Shown here: piece after piece, positions 1 to 7,326 of the stretch
Position numbering within the stretch: the first letter of the stretch is position 1
Layout: each line of letters opens with the position of its first letter
Assembly: GCF_023661085.1 (NCBI RefSeq)
Contig: NZ_JAHDJT010000018.1
Location: 1 to 13,023, forward strand
Direction of reading: 5' to 3'
DNA: 13,023 nucleotides
DNA from: Wolbachia pipientis
Lineage (GTDB): Bacteria > Pseudomonadota > Alphaproteobacteria > Rickettsiales > Anaplasmataceae
Notes under the pieces: model-generated
Seen by the model: the letters and a program-made list of their open reading frames with translations, nothing else
What the model was told of the DNA's origin: nothing
The model's database searches: none
Position numbers and translations under genes: made by a program

Positions 1-836
1 TCATCTGGTTTTCGTTCATTTTTATCTAACCAATTCAAGTACCACTCCATTTGTCCTTTATAGGCTGGTTCAAACTGACCGATTTTTAGTTCTATTGCAA
101 TAAGACGCCTTAATCCTCTGTGAAAAAATAGCAGGTCTAAATACCTATCAGTTGCTTTAGTGCTCATCCTTTTTTGACGTGTCACAAAACAAAAATCGTT
201 GCCAAACTCTTGTAAAAATTTTATCAATTCATCCAAAATCGTGTTTTCTAGATCAGTCTCACTATGACTTGATGGCAATTCCACAAAGTTAAGAAAGTAT
301 GGATCGTGAAAAATAAATTCAGGTGCTAGCGTATTTTCTTCACGTAACTGTTTGATGCTTTGTTTTATGAAGTCCTCAGTTTTTTTTGCTAATGCCGTAC
401 GTTCATATAACATAGTATCGATTTTACTACGTAGTGTTCTAACACTCCATCCTTCAACACGACACATCTCTAAATAGTAGTCGCGCTTCAGATTATCAGA
501 AATTGCAATAATTTCTACAAAGTGTGACCAACTCAATTGTTGTGACAGTGTCGCGACAATTTCTTGATCAGGAAAGAACTTGGAGAATTGCACCATCCGA
601 AATAATGAGGCTCTATCAAATCCACGTCCATATTTAATCTGAAGTTCTTTTGCAAGTTGGGGAATGATTCGCTTGCCATAGTCTGCACGTTTGTGTTTTA
701 AGATTTCTTGGTCTATTCTAAAGCCAATTTCCCAATTTAATAACACTAAAGTAGAATTGAACTGCGTGGAGAGATGATTCTTTGCTCTATCTATTAAATT
801 ACTAATATCCCCTAATAAACCAGTAGTGATATCCAT
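1..836 (-). CDS. DUF1016/YhcG-family PD-(D/E)XK nuclease, 3'-truncated by window edge
   Basis: I translated this frame by hand: it is open from ATG at 836 to base 1 without a stop, giving 278 residues and no C-terminus. Residues about 5-150 match the DUF1016 N-terminal domain as I know it (NWEIG near 34, YGKRIIPQLAKEL near 53, LSWSHFVEI near 101, YYLEMCRVEGWSV near 120). Residues about 175-278 match the YhcG nuclease domain: FVTRQKR at 217, DLLFFHRGLRRL at 234, then IAIELKIGQF at 247 and YKGQMEWYL at 259. D234 and the E249-x-K251 pair fit the PD-(D/E)XK catalytic core, so the enzyme looks intact as far as it is visible. Family members are usually about 330-350 residues, so some 60 are probably missing. 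They are often found near restriction-modification and other defence genes, but their substrate is poorly defined. No partner is visible here. An extended -10 element lies just upstream. Confidence 0.88.
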   Translation of the reverse strand, partial: MDITTGLLGDISNLIDRAKNHLSTQFNSTLVLLNWEIGFRIDQEILKHKRADYGKRIIPQLAKELQIKYGRGFDRASLFRMVQFSKFFPDQEIVATLSQQLSWSHFVEIIAISDNLKRDYYLEMCRVEGWSVRTLRSKIDTMLYERTALAKKTEDFIKQSIKQLREENTLAPEFIFHDPYFLNFVELPSSHSETDLENTILDELIKFLQEFGNDFCFVTRQKRMSTKATDRYLDLLFFHRGLRRLIAIELKIGQFEPAYKGQMEWYLNWLDKNERKPD

Positions 837-860
837 CAACGCTATTTTCAATAAAGGACC

Positions 861-869
861 ATTATAGCA
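861..869 (-). promoter_or_regulatory. Extended -10 promoter for the DUF1016 gene
   Basis: Read on the minus strand, TGC is followed directly by a perfect TATAAT (861-866), which is an extended -10 element. No good -35 hexamer sits 16-18 bases upstream. Transcription would start near 854, about 18 bases before the ATG at 836. The leader has no clear Shine-Dalgarno sequence. Confidence 0.5.
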
Positions 870-925
870 CAAAAACTAACTTTCTTGGATTTTAGCATAT
901 CAAAAAAACATCCACTCACTACCTT

Positions 926-988
926 ATGGCAGCGAAGCGGCAGAAAATGGTTGAACGAGCTAGAAAAAATGGGCTAAATACGGTGTAA
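926..988 (+). other. Short open stretch, possibly the 3' remnant of a lost gene
   Basis: In the 193-bp gap between the DUF1016 gene and hemB, a plus-strand frame reads MAAKRQKMVERARKNGLNTV and then TAA. The frame is open upstream only as far as a TAG around 893-895. The peptide is basic, looks helical, and is richer in G+C and in ordinary codons than its surroundings, as the tail of a real protein would be. I do not recognise the parent. It may be a decayed gene end or chance. Confidence 0.22.
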
Positions 989-1029
989 TGTGATTTGAGG
1001 CAAAAATTTAAAGTCTTTTCACTTGTATC

Positions 1030-2043
1030 TTAATCATACCTTTGAACAGATAACAAATTTTTCGCAACATCAAGTGCGGCATAGGTGAATATTGCACTCG
1101 CACCTGCGCGTTTAAAACTAATTAAAGATTCATAAATTACTTTGTCATAATCCAGCCAGCCATTGTTTGTTGCAGCCTTTATCATTGCGTACTCACCACT
1201 TACTTGGTAAGCAAAAATCGGGAAATTAAACTTATCGCTTGCTGTTTTTATTATATCCAAGTATGGCATGCCTGGTTTTATCATAATAAAATCTGCACCT
1301 TCGTTTATATCCATTTCGACTTCGCAAATTGCCTCTCTTGCATTTCTATAATCCATTTGATAACCACTTTTATCAATAGAACTGGATGGTACACATGAAC
1401 CAACAACTTGTCTGAATGGTGCATAGAAGCTGGAGCAATATTTCACTGCATAAGATAGTATTGATACATCTTGAAAGCCATTATCATCCAATGCTCTTCT
1501 TATTTTCCCTACTCTACCATCCATCATATCAGAAGGAGCAATTATATCACATCCTGCTTTTGCTAAAGCAAGTGCTTGCTTTAGCAACACTGACACAGTT
1601 TCATCGTTTTTCACGTCTATCTGATTGCTTTTTAAAATGCCATCATGACCATGAGTGGTGTATGGATCAAGTGCAACGTCTGCAATAATGCCAATGCCCG
1701 GCACCTTTAATCTTACAGCACGAATTGCCTTGCAGATTAAATTGTCCAGATTGTATGCTTCCTCAGCATTTTCAGATTTTAATTTACTGTCAACTACAGG
1801 GAAAATTGCAATAGCATTAATTCCTAAATCCTCAGCTTCCTGAGCCATGGAAACCAATCCATCTATTGAGTAACATTTTATGTCAGGTAAGCCAGGAATT
1901 GGTTCGGTTGTTTCTTTTCTATCATGAACGAACAGGGGAAGAATCAAGTCGTTTACTGATAAAATACTTTCACTTGTTAAATTGCGAATCCATTTACTTG
2001 AGCGCCTACGCCTTAACCGTGTGTTTGGGAAATTAAACATCAT
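1030..2043 (-). CDS. hemB: Porphobilinogen synthase (delta-aminolevulinic acid dehydratase)
   Basis: HemB condenses two 5-aminolevulinate molecules into porphobilinogen, the first common step of tetrapyrrole and haem synthesis in the cytoplasm. The 337-residue length is normal. The catalytic lysines are visible: K201 in SYAVKY and K256 in MIKPGMPY, the Schiff-base lysine. The metal region reads DVALDPYTTHGHDG (122-135), with D and T where zinc enzymes carry cysteines, so this is the Mg-dependent, zinc-independent type expected of alphaproteobacteria. Two ATG codons lie in tandem at 2043 and 2040 and either could start the protein. Only a weak GAGA lies upstream. A TATAGT (2053-2058) could be its -10 but has no convincing -35. 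No hairpin terminator follows the stop. Confidence 0.96.
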   Translation of the reverse strand: MMFNFPNTRLRRRRSSKWIRNLTSESILSVNDLILPLFVHDRKETTEPIPGLPDIKCYSIDGLVSMAQEAEDLGINAIAIFPVVDSKLKSENAEEAYNLDNLICKAIRAVRLKVPGIGIIADVALDPYTTHGHDGILKSNQIDVKNDETVSVLLKQALALAKAGCDIIAPSDMMDGRVGKIRRALDDNGFQDVSILSYAVKYCSSFYAPFRQVVGSCVPSSSIDKSGYQMDYRNAREAICEVEMDINEGADFIMIKPGMPYLDIIKTASDKFNFPIFAYQVSGEYAMIKAATNNGWLDYDKVIYESLISFKRAGASAIFTYAALDVAKNLLSVQRYD

Positions 2044-2183
2044 ATTTCTCGTACTATACAGAACTTAATCTGACAGAAGAACTAAGGTAGTCAAAACTAA
2101 TATCAGAGTCTTGTTTAATGCTATTAATATTTTTCCGAAAAGCAATATATTTGCTATAAAAAAATAGATCTCTTATGTCTTGT

Positions 2184-2214
2184 TTGACTTCCCGATAACG
2201 AAAGTTGGTATAAT
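2184..2214 (+). promoter_or_regulatory. Upstream promoter (P1) of the membrane-gene pair
   Basis: A TTGACT -35 (2184-2189) and a perfect TATAAT -10 (2209-2214) are separated by 19 bases. The long spacer is offset by TGG immediately before the -10, which makes it an extended -10 element. Transcription would start near 2221, giving a leader of about 77 bases to the ATG at 2298. Confidence 0.5.
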
Positions 2215-2247
2215 CTTTATATTAAGCTATAGCCTATAAATTTCTTA

Positions 2248-2275
2248 TTGACATGCCTTTATAATAAGATATACT
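2248..2275 (+). promoter_or_regulatory. Downstream promoter (P2) of the membrane-gene pair
   Basis: A perfect TTGACA -35 (2248-2253) is followed after 16 bases by TATACT (2270-2275), one base from the consensus -10. Transcription would start near 2282. That lies downstream of the possible GTG start at 2277, so it favours the in-frame ATG at 2298 as the real start. Confidence 0.58.
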
Positions 2276-2297
2276 GGTGTTAAATGTGGTGTATGGT

Positions 2298-2465
2298 ATG
2301 TTAGGCGAAAATAATAACCAACAGCAAGGTAGAGCACGTGCTATAATAGAAAGAGCACAAAATGCTTACCGCAATACTGGTAAAATTAGGCGATCTATTA
2401 GCATAATTTTATTGGTCAGTATGATTGTCCCATTTGCTCTTCTTGTACAGTTTCTTCTGTATTAG
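2298..2465 (+). CDS. Small single-span membrane protein, function unknown
   Basis: This encodes 55 residues: a polar, glutamine- and asparagine-rich N-terminus (NNNQQQ at 5-10), a basic stretch rich in alanine and arginine (11-32), and one hydrophobic segment from about 34 to the C-terminal tyrosine (SIILLVSMIVPFALLVQFLL). The charge pattern (RR at 31-32 before the segment) suggests a cytoplasmic N-terminus and a tail anchored in the inner membrane. I chose ATG 2298 over GTG 2277 because GTG 2277 abuts the P2 -10 and would precede the transcript start. The next gene follows at once on the same strand and also begins with a membrane segment, so the two probably form one unit. I do not recognise a family. 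It looks real because of the tandem promoters and its tight spacing with the next gene, but it is short. Confidence 0.6.
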   Translation: MLGENNNQQQGRARAIIERAQNAYRNTGKIRRSISIILLVSMIVPFALLVQFLLY

Positions 2466-2483
2466 TGGTTAGTAGGTTATTTT

Positions 2484-3533
2484 TTGAAGCCAGAAGAAAA
2501 TGAAATGAGGTTATCGGCTTGGCCAAAAAATATCATTAGGGTAATACTAAAAGCTGGTTTAGCTGTATGCATTATTACCTCCTGTATACTTTTAGCATTA
2601 CCTGTGTTGTTCTTATGGTTGCTAAACCGGACACTTATTGAGGAAACGCGGCAGTTTTTTAACTTAATGCAAGAAATTCCAGAAGAAGAAAGGCAGCACT
2701 TTGTGCATGGTTTAGTTGATGTCCTTCCTCTTGTTGCGCAAACCACTCACGATTCAAATGCAGTTTCCAGCGTAAATTTAAGTGTTGATAGACTCATAGA
2801 TGAGTACAGAGGGAAGCTAAGTAAAGAAGAGTTCTATATACAGCTAAATATGGGGAATACAACTGATATTGAAGAGTACATTAGACAATCAAATGAATTT
2901 AATGCAGACGAAAAATCCCAAGCACTTGAATGCTTAAAGTTTATCAATAGAACAGGAAATAGTTTTAAAGATAATTATAGTCAGTTAACACTAAAGCAAG
3001 CAGCCATTTTGTGTTGGAAAGCTTGCAACGATAGAAACACAGGAACAGAAGACCAAACAGTTCCTTTAAGCGATGGAGATATAAAAAATAGAAAGGATAT
3101 GTTTGTAAAAGGTCTTATAGATGCAGCAACAACCTACGGTAATCGAGGTCAAAGTTGTGCTGGTGGAACATACAATAAACTATTTGAGTCTTTAGCTGGT
3201 TTGCATCCATCAGTGGTTATTACGCTAGATGAAGAAGAAGCCAGTAAAATGGTAGAGGAAACAATCATTCAAGGGTTGCCTGCAATAGCTAGGGAGATTC
3301 TAAGCAAATTTTCTGAAAGAGAGCAAGAAACGATTCGGAAGAGCCTTGCAGGCCCTTCAGAACTCTCAACTGGAACAGTAATGTTTATTATCGCTGTACG
3401 TGCAGCGCTCGAGGAAAAGTATCAGAAGTTCAGCAGCAAGCTGAGTATTGATAAACAGAAAGAAATATTAGAAATATGTATGAGTAATTTATCCTACGTT
3501 GAATTAGGAAACCCAAGTCAAATGGCGAGATAG
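2484..3533 (+). CDS. Membrane-anchored protein of unknown function with a Cys-rich central motif
   Basis: The frame encodes 349 residues from TTG 2484, or 342 from ATG 2505. The TTG has AGTAGG seven bases upstream and the ATG has AGAAGA at a similar distance, so the start is open. One strong hydrophobic segment lies at about 18-47 (KAGLAVCIITSCILLALPVL), followed by a soluble, mostly helical region of about 300 residues. A helical segment contains CWKAC (177-181). After it comes RGQSCAGGTYNKLFESL (221-237) and then GLHPSV, which looks like a conserved fold element. My impression is that similar Cys-x-Gly-Gly-Thr-x-Asn-Lys motifs occur in proteins of intracellular bacteria such as Legionella, but I cannot name a family. 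There is no cleavable signal, so it is probably held in the inner membrane with the bulk on one side. It follows the 55-residue gene by 18 bp and shares its promoters. Confidence 0.85.
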   Translation: MKPEENEMRLSAWPKNIIRVILKAGLAVCIITSCILLALPVLFLWLLNRTLIEETRQFFNLMQEIPEEERQHFVHGLVDVLPLVAQTTHDSNAVSSVNLSVDRLIDEYRGKLSKEEFYIQLNMGNTTDIEEYIRQSNEFNADEKSQALECLKFINRTGNSFKDNYSQLTLKQAAILCWKACNDRNTGTEDQTVPLSDGDIKNRKDMFVKGLIDAATTYGNRGQSCAGGTYNKLFESLAGLHPSVVITLDEEEASKMVEETIIQGLPAIAREILSKFSEREQETIRKSLAGPSELSTGTVMFIIAVRAALEEKYQKFSSKLSIDKQKEILEICMSNLSYVELGNPSQMAR

Positions 3534-3583
3534 TTCACTATAGTCATTTATTTTGAAATAATATAAAGCAGGATTTCGTATAG

Positions 3584-3615
3584 TTGTTTCAATTTGGACT
3601 CGTATATTGAAACAA
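3584..3615. repeat. Perfect 10-bp inverted repeat upstream of gyrB
   Basis: TTGTTTCAAT (3584-3593) and its exact complement ATTGAAACAA (3606-3615) flank a 12-base loop. No T-run follows on either strand, so it does not look like a simple intrinsic terminator. It lies between the stop of the unknown membrane gene (3533) and the putative gyrB promoter (3706). It could be an operator-like dyad, an RNA 3'-end stem or a small palindromic element. Confidence 0.55.
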
Positions 3616-3705
3616 TGCGTAGAAGTGGATGTTATCATTATATAAGTGTTAGCATGCTTTATACCTATATACCACAACCAAAGATTTCCTCTCAGTTTAA
3701 AAATG

Positions 3706-3734
3706 TTGCTAATCGACATATACAAATGTAATAT
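3706..3734 (+). promoter_or_regulatory. Possible gyrB promoter
   Basis: TTGCTA (3706-3711) and TAATAT (3729-3734) are 17 bases apart. They would start transcription near 3741, about 23 bases before the gyrB ATG. The match is moderate, in a very A+T-rich region where chance matches are common. Confidence 0.35.
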
Positions 3735-3763
3735 TAATTAATATTTATAAATAAAGCAATCCC

Positions 3764-6136
3764 ATGGAAAGTAACTACAATGCTGATGCAATAAAAATCT
3801 TAAGAGGTCTTGATGCTGTAAGAAAACGTCCAGGTATGTACATTGGTGATACTGATGATGGATCTGGTCTGCATCATATGGTATATGAGGTTGTTGACAA
3901 CGCGATAGATGAGTCTTTAGCCGGGTATTGTGATAAAATTGAAGTTAGCATAAATGAGGATGGCTCAGTATCCGTAACTGACAATGGTCGTGGCATTCCA
4001 ACTGATATCCACGAAGAAGAAGGAATATCAGCAGCGGAGGTAATAATGATCCAACTGCACGCAGGTGGTAAATTTGACAGCAATACCTACAAGGTTTCTG
4101 GTGGGTTACATGGTGTTGGGATCTCAGTTGTGAATGCGTTATCTAGCTGGCTAGAATTAACCATTTGGCGTAACAAGAAAGAACACTTTATACGTTTTGA
4201 AGACGGTGAGTCTATTGAGCCTTTAAAGGTAGTAAATGAAAATACAAGCAAAAGGGGAACTAGAGTAACGTTCATGCCATCAACAGAGACTTTCAGTAGC
4301 ATCGACTTTAGTTACTCTACCCTTGAGAATCGCATCAGAGAATTAGCATTTTTAAACTCAAATATAGAGATCACTTTGCGTGATCTTCGTAACAAACCAC
4401 ATGTAGAGTCTCATTTTAATGATAGTAAACAGTCTCAAGGTAATTTTGGCACAGCAAATTTCGTGCGATATTTAGATAAAAATAAGACGCATGTTACCAA
4501 AATTGCTAGCATGAGAGGCGATACAAAAGATCTCGGCATTAGCGTAGAAGTATCAATGGAGTGGAATGACTCCTACTACGAAAATATGCTGTGCTTTACA
4601 AATAATATAAGACAACGAGATGGTGGTACACACTTAGCAGGATTTAGGTCTGCCTTAACTAGATGTATTAACAATTATGCAACTAGCGAAGGGTTTTTGA
4701 AAAAGGCAAAAGTGAATTTGACTGGGGAAGATGTCAGAGAAGGGTTAACCTGTGTTTTATCTCTTAAGATGCCTGATCCTAAGTTTTCTTCACAAACAAA
4801 AGATAAGTTAGTCAGTTCTGAAGCGCGCACAGTTGTAGAAAACATAGTTTCTGATAAATTGAGTACAATACTTGAAACTGATCCAAAATTAGCAGCAAGC
4901 ATAGTAGAAAGAGTCATCAGATCAGCTAAAGGAAGAGAAGCTGCAAGAAAAGCGCGAGAGTTAGTTAAAAACAAAAACACTATTGATATTTCCACTCTAC
5001 CTGGAAAGCTTGCCGATTGTCAGGAAAAAGTTCCTGAGTTATCGGAATTATTTATAGTAGAGGGTAATTCCGCAGGTGGTACTGCAAAGCAGGGGCGTAA
5101 TCGTAAAACACAAGCAGTCCTTGCTTTAAGGGGGAAAATTCTAAACGTAGAACGTGTAAGTTTAGATCGTATTTTTTCATCTGCAGAAATTGGCTCCTTG
5201 ATTACGGCAATCGGTGCTGGAATAGGAAGTGAGCATTTTGATATTGAGAAAGCTAGGTATCATAAAATTATCATTATGACAGATGCAGATGTTGATGGTT
5301 CACATATAAGAACTTTAATTCTAACTTTCTTTTTTCGTTATATGCGTGAAGTAATTGAAAGAGGGTACTTATATATAGCACAGCCACCTCTTTATAAAGT
5401 TACAAAAAATGCTAAAGATACTTACATTAAAGATGACGAAACTTTTGAAGAGTATATAGTAAACTCGGCGGTTAAGAGATTGACATTAAGTGGTACAGAC
5501 AAAGATTTACGCTTTGTCTTGGACAAATGTCTTAGTGTTTCAAACATTAGCAAAAATTATGACAGGGAAATACCACAAAATCTACTGGAGTCCCTACTAA
5601 TTCTAAGCAAAAAGAATGCCCTATCATCTGCTGATGAGATATTGAAATATTTAAAGTTAATGTATAACGAATACAATTGGGAAGTAGAAATAAAAGATGA
5701 AGAAGCGCATATCTCTAAGTTATTTCAAGGACTGGCAGACAAATATATATTTCCACTTAGTATGCTTGAAAGCAAAGAAATACGAAATATATTGAGTTCT
5801 CTTGATGATATAATTGGCTTATTTAATGGTGATTCATTTTTAAAGTCACAAGAAACTGAAATAAAAATCAAATCTCCAAGTGCACTTGCAAAAACAATAA
5901 TGGACTATGGTAAAAAAGGGTTAACTCTGCAAAGATTCAAAGGTCTTGGTGAAATGAATGCTGACCAGCTTTGGGAAACTACACTCAACCCTGAAACTAG
6001 GACTTTGCTCAAAGTTGAAATAAAAGATTGTGAGGAAGCCGATTCTATATTCTCAGTGTTAATGGGTGATATAGTCGAACCACGCCGTGATTTTATCAAT
6101 ACCAATGCACTAAATGTGCATGATGTTGATATTTAA
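3764..6136 (+). CDS. gyrB: DNA gyrase subunit B
   Basis: GyrB is the ATPase and TOPRIM subunit of the A2B2 gyrase, which introduces negative supercoils. It has 790 residues, close to the roughly 800 of proteobacterial GyrB, and all domains are present. The GHKL ATPase shows E42 and N46 in EVVDNAIDE, D73 in TDNGRGIP and the lid GGLHGVGISVVNALS (113-127). The transducer contains QTKDKLVSSEAR. The TOPRIM metal residues are E433 (VEGNSAGG) and D507/D509 (TDADVDG). The C-terminal RFKGLGEMNADQLWETT is intact, and the long insert before it is the Gram-negative type. The residue at the position of E. coli D426 is N435. The ATG has no clear Shine-Dalgarno sequence. gyrA is not in the window. An 80-bp gap separates it from the BamB-like gene. 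Confidence 0.98.
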   Translation: MESNYNADAIKILRGLDAVRKRPGMYIGDTDDGSGLHHMVYEVVDNAIDESLAGYCDKIEVSINEDGSVSVTDNGRGIPTDIHEEEGISAAEVIMIQLHAGGKFDSNTYKVSGGLHGVGISVVNALSSWLELTIWRNKKEHFIRFEDGESIEPLKVVNENTSKRGTRVTFMPSTETFSSIDFSYSTLENRIRELAFLNSNIEITLRDLRNKPHVESHFNDSKQSQGNFGTANFVRYLDKNKTHVTKIASMRGDTKDLGISVEVSMEWNDSYYENMLCFTNNIRQRDGGTHLAGFRSALTRCINNYATSEGFLKKAKVNLTGEDVREGLTCVLSLKMPDPKFSSQTKDKLVSSEARTVVENIVSDKLSTILETDPKLAASIVERVIRSAKGREAARKARELVKNKNTIDISTLPGKLADCQEKVPELSELFIVEGNSAGGTAKQGRNRKTQAVLALRGKILNVERVSLDRIFSSAEIGSLITAIGAGIGSEHFDIEKARYHKIIIMTDADVDGSHIRTLILTFFFRYMREVIERGYLYIAQPPLYKVTKNAKDTYIKDDETFEEYIVNSAVKRLTLSGTDKDLRFVLDKCLSVSNISKNYDREIPQNLLESLLILSKKNALSSADEILKYLKLMYNEYNWEVEIKDEEAHISKLFQGLADKYIFPLSMLESKEIRNILSSLDDIIGLFNGDSFLKSQETEIKIKSPSALAKTIMDYGKKGLTLQRFKGLGEMNADQLWETTLNPETRTLLKVEIKDCEEADSIFSVLMGDIVEPRRDFINTNALNVHDVDI

Positions 6137-6163
6137 CTTCTGGTTCAATTAAGAACATGTTCA

Positions 6164-6192
6164 TTGTGGTTAATGCTTCTAGTATGTATATT
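6164..6192 (+). promoter_or_regulatory. Possible promoter of the BamB-like/lpdA/xerC operon
   Basis: TTGTGG (6164-6169) and TATATT (6187-6192), 17 bases apart, lie in the gap after gyrB and would start transcription about 18 bases before the ATG at 6217. I see no terminator after gyrB, so read-through from gyrB is an alternative. Confidence 0.33.
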
Positions 6193-6216
6193 CATAAATC
6201 TTGTTTTCAATAAATA

Positions 6217-7326
6217 ATGAAAGTAATAATTGTTATGATAATGTTATTGTGTAGTAGTTACACAATGGCAAGCGAACGAATAACCTTAGTTGATAAAAAA
6301 TTATCGCAAGGTTATGTGGCTCCGGTGCTTACAGAAAATAATATCATTCTGGCAGATAAGCACGGTACCTTGTATTCCTTTGATGCTGATAACCCAAGGA
6401 CTTTGAATTGGAAATTGCACCTTCCACACACAAAAAAAATTGGTAACATGAGCCTATCGCTCCATAGAGGGATTGTTTTCTTTATAGTAGATAACGTTCT
6501 ACATACAATAGATGCAAAAACTGGCGAGGTTCAGTGGGAAAAAGAACTGAGAGCTCCGGTAAGAGGAAAAGCAGCAGTAATAAATAACAGATTGGTAGTA
6601 TTAACCATCGATAACTACCTGTATGCATTTGATATAAAAGATGGCAGCTCCGCTTGGACTTATCAAAATGGTATCAATGTGGTTCGTGGTTTATATTCCA
6701 TATCACCCGCAATTTCCAATGATAAAATAATAGCACCGTTTTCAAATGGTGAGCTGATAGCTTTTAACGAAGATGGTAAAAAATTGTGGAGCCAAAAATT
6801 GGCTACAAACCTTCTGGACACACAGCTTACAGATGTAACCACTACACCAAGAGTGCTCGGTGATATTTTAGTAGCTACAAACAATTCTTATACTTATGGT
6901 ATTGACATCAAATCAGGAAACATTTTATGGTCAAAGCCACTACAAGTCAAAAGTGTATCAGACATTGTATCATATTATAGTCTTCTTATCCCTGCAAAGG
7001 AACAAAGAGCCGGTGGCAGGATTTTTGTAATTACTAAAGATAATAAAATAATCGGTGTTGACATACAAAACGGAGAAACACTCTGGACGTCCGATTTAAT
7101 AGAAAATACGCAATTGTTTGCTCCAATTATGTATGCTCATACTTTATGGGTAACAAGTAACAAAGGGTTGGTGTTTGCTTTTCCTGGATCTGAAAACACA
7201 GGAAAGGCAATTGAAATACCTGGCAATGTGTTTCACACTCCAGTGTTTATCCATGATAAGATATATGTGACAACTGAGGAAAACGGTGTTTATTCTTTAG
7301 AAAATAGGTTTATTTTTTATGACTGA
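6217..7326 (+). CDS. Exported PQQ-type beta-propeller protein, BamB-like
   Basis: The 369 residues begin with a signal peptide (1-18, cleavage likely after TMA). Repeated propeller blades of the PQQ/BamB type follow, each ending in a D-x-K-x-G-x-x-x-W pattern: IDAKTGEVQW (W107), FDIKDGSSAW (W147), GIDIKSGNILW (W238) and GVDIQNGETLW (W290). Related tryptophans are at W65 and W191. BamB is the propeller scaffold of the BAM complex that inserts outer-membrane proteins, and its length is about the same. The proteobacterial protein is usually a lipoprotein. Here C12 lies inside the hydrophobic core as MLLC and does not form a proper lipobox, so this copy looks soluble or periplasmic. The gene ends eight bases inside lpdA, so the two are probably translationally coupled. 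A PQQ enzyme is unlikely given the size and the lack of catalytic motifs. Confidence 0.78.
   Translation: MKVIIVMIMLLCSSYTMASERITLVDKKLSQGYVAPVLTENNIILADKHGTLYSFDADNPRTLNWKLHLPHTKKIGNMSLSLHRGIVFFIVDNVLHTIDAKTGEVQWEKELRAPVRGKAAVINNRLVVLTIDNYLYAFDIKDGSSAWTYQNGINVVRGLYSISPAISNDKIIAPFSNGELIAFNEDGKKLWSQKLATNLLDTQLTDVTTTPRVLGDILVATNNSYTYGIDIKSGNILWSKPLQVKSVSDIVSYYSLLIPAKEQRAGGRIFVITKDNKIIGVDIQNGETLWTSDLIENTQLFAPIMYAHTLWVTSNKGLVFAFPGSENTGKAIEIPGNVFHTPVFIHDKIYVTTEENGVYSLENRFIFYD

Noticed and set aside
1204..1843. Plus-strand open frames opposite hemB
   Set aside because: They are antisense to a clearly conserved enzyme, have no protein-like features and arise from its codon pattern.
2277..2297. GTG at 2277 as an earlier start of the small membrane protein
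   Set aside because: It touches the P2 -10 element and lies before the predicted transcript start. ATG 2298 is in the same frame.
3548..3561. TTATTT-TG-AAATAA hairpin after the unknown membrane gene
   Set aside because: It is purely A/T, with a two-base loop and no T-tract, as expected by chance in such DNA.
3504..3725. Minus-strand open frame of 73 codons before gyrB
   Set aside because: It has no promoter or ribosome-binding site, runs into the end of the preceding gene and covers the inverted repeat and gyrB promoter. Its composition looks random.
3534..3763. A tRNA or small RNA gene in the gyrB upstream gap
   Set aside because: No cloverleaf arms or T-loop sequence could be found; only the inverted repeat and a possible promoter are visible.
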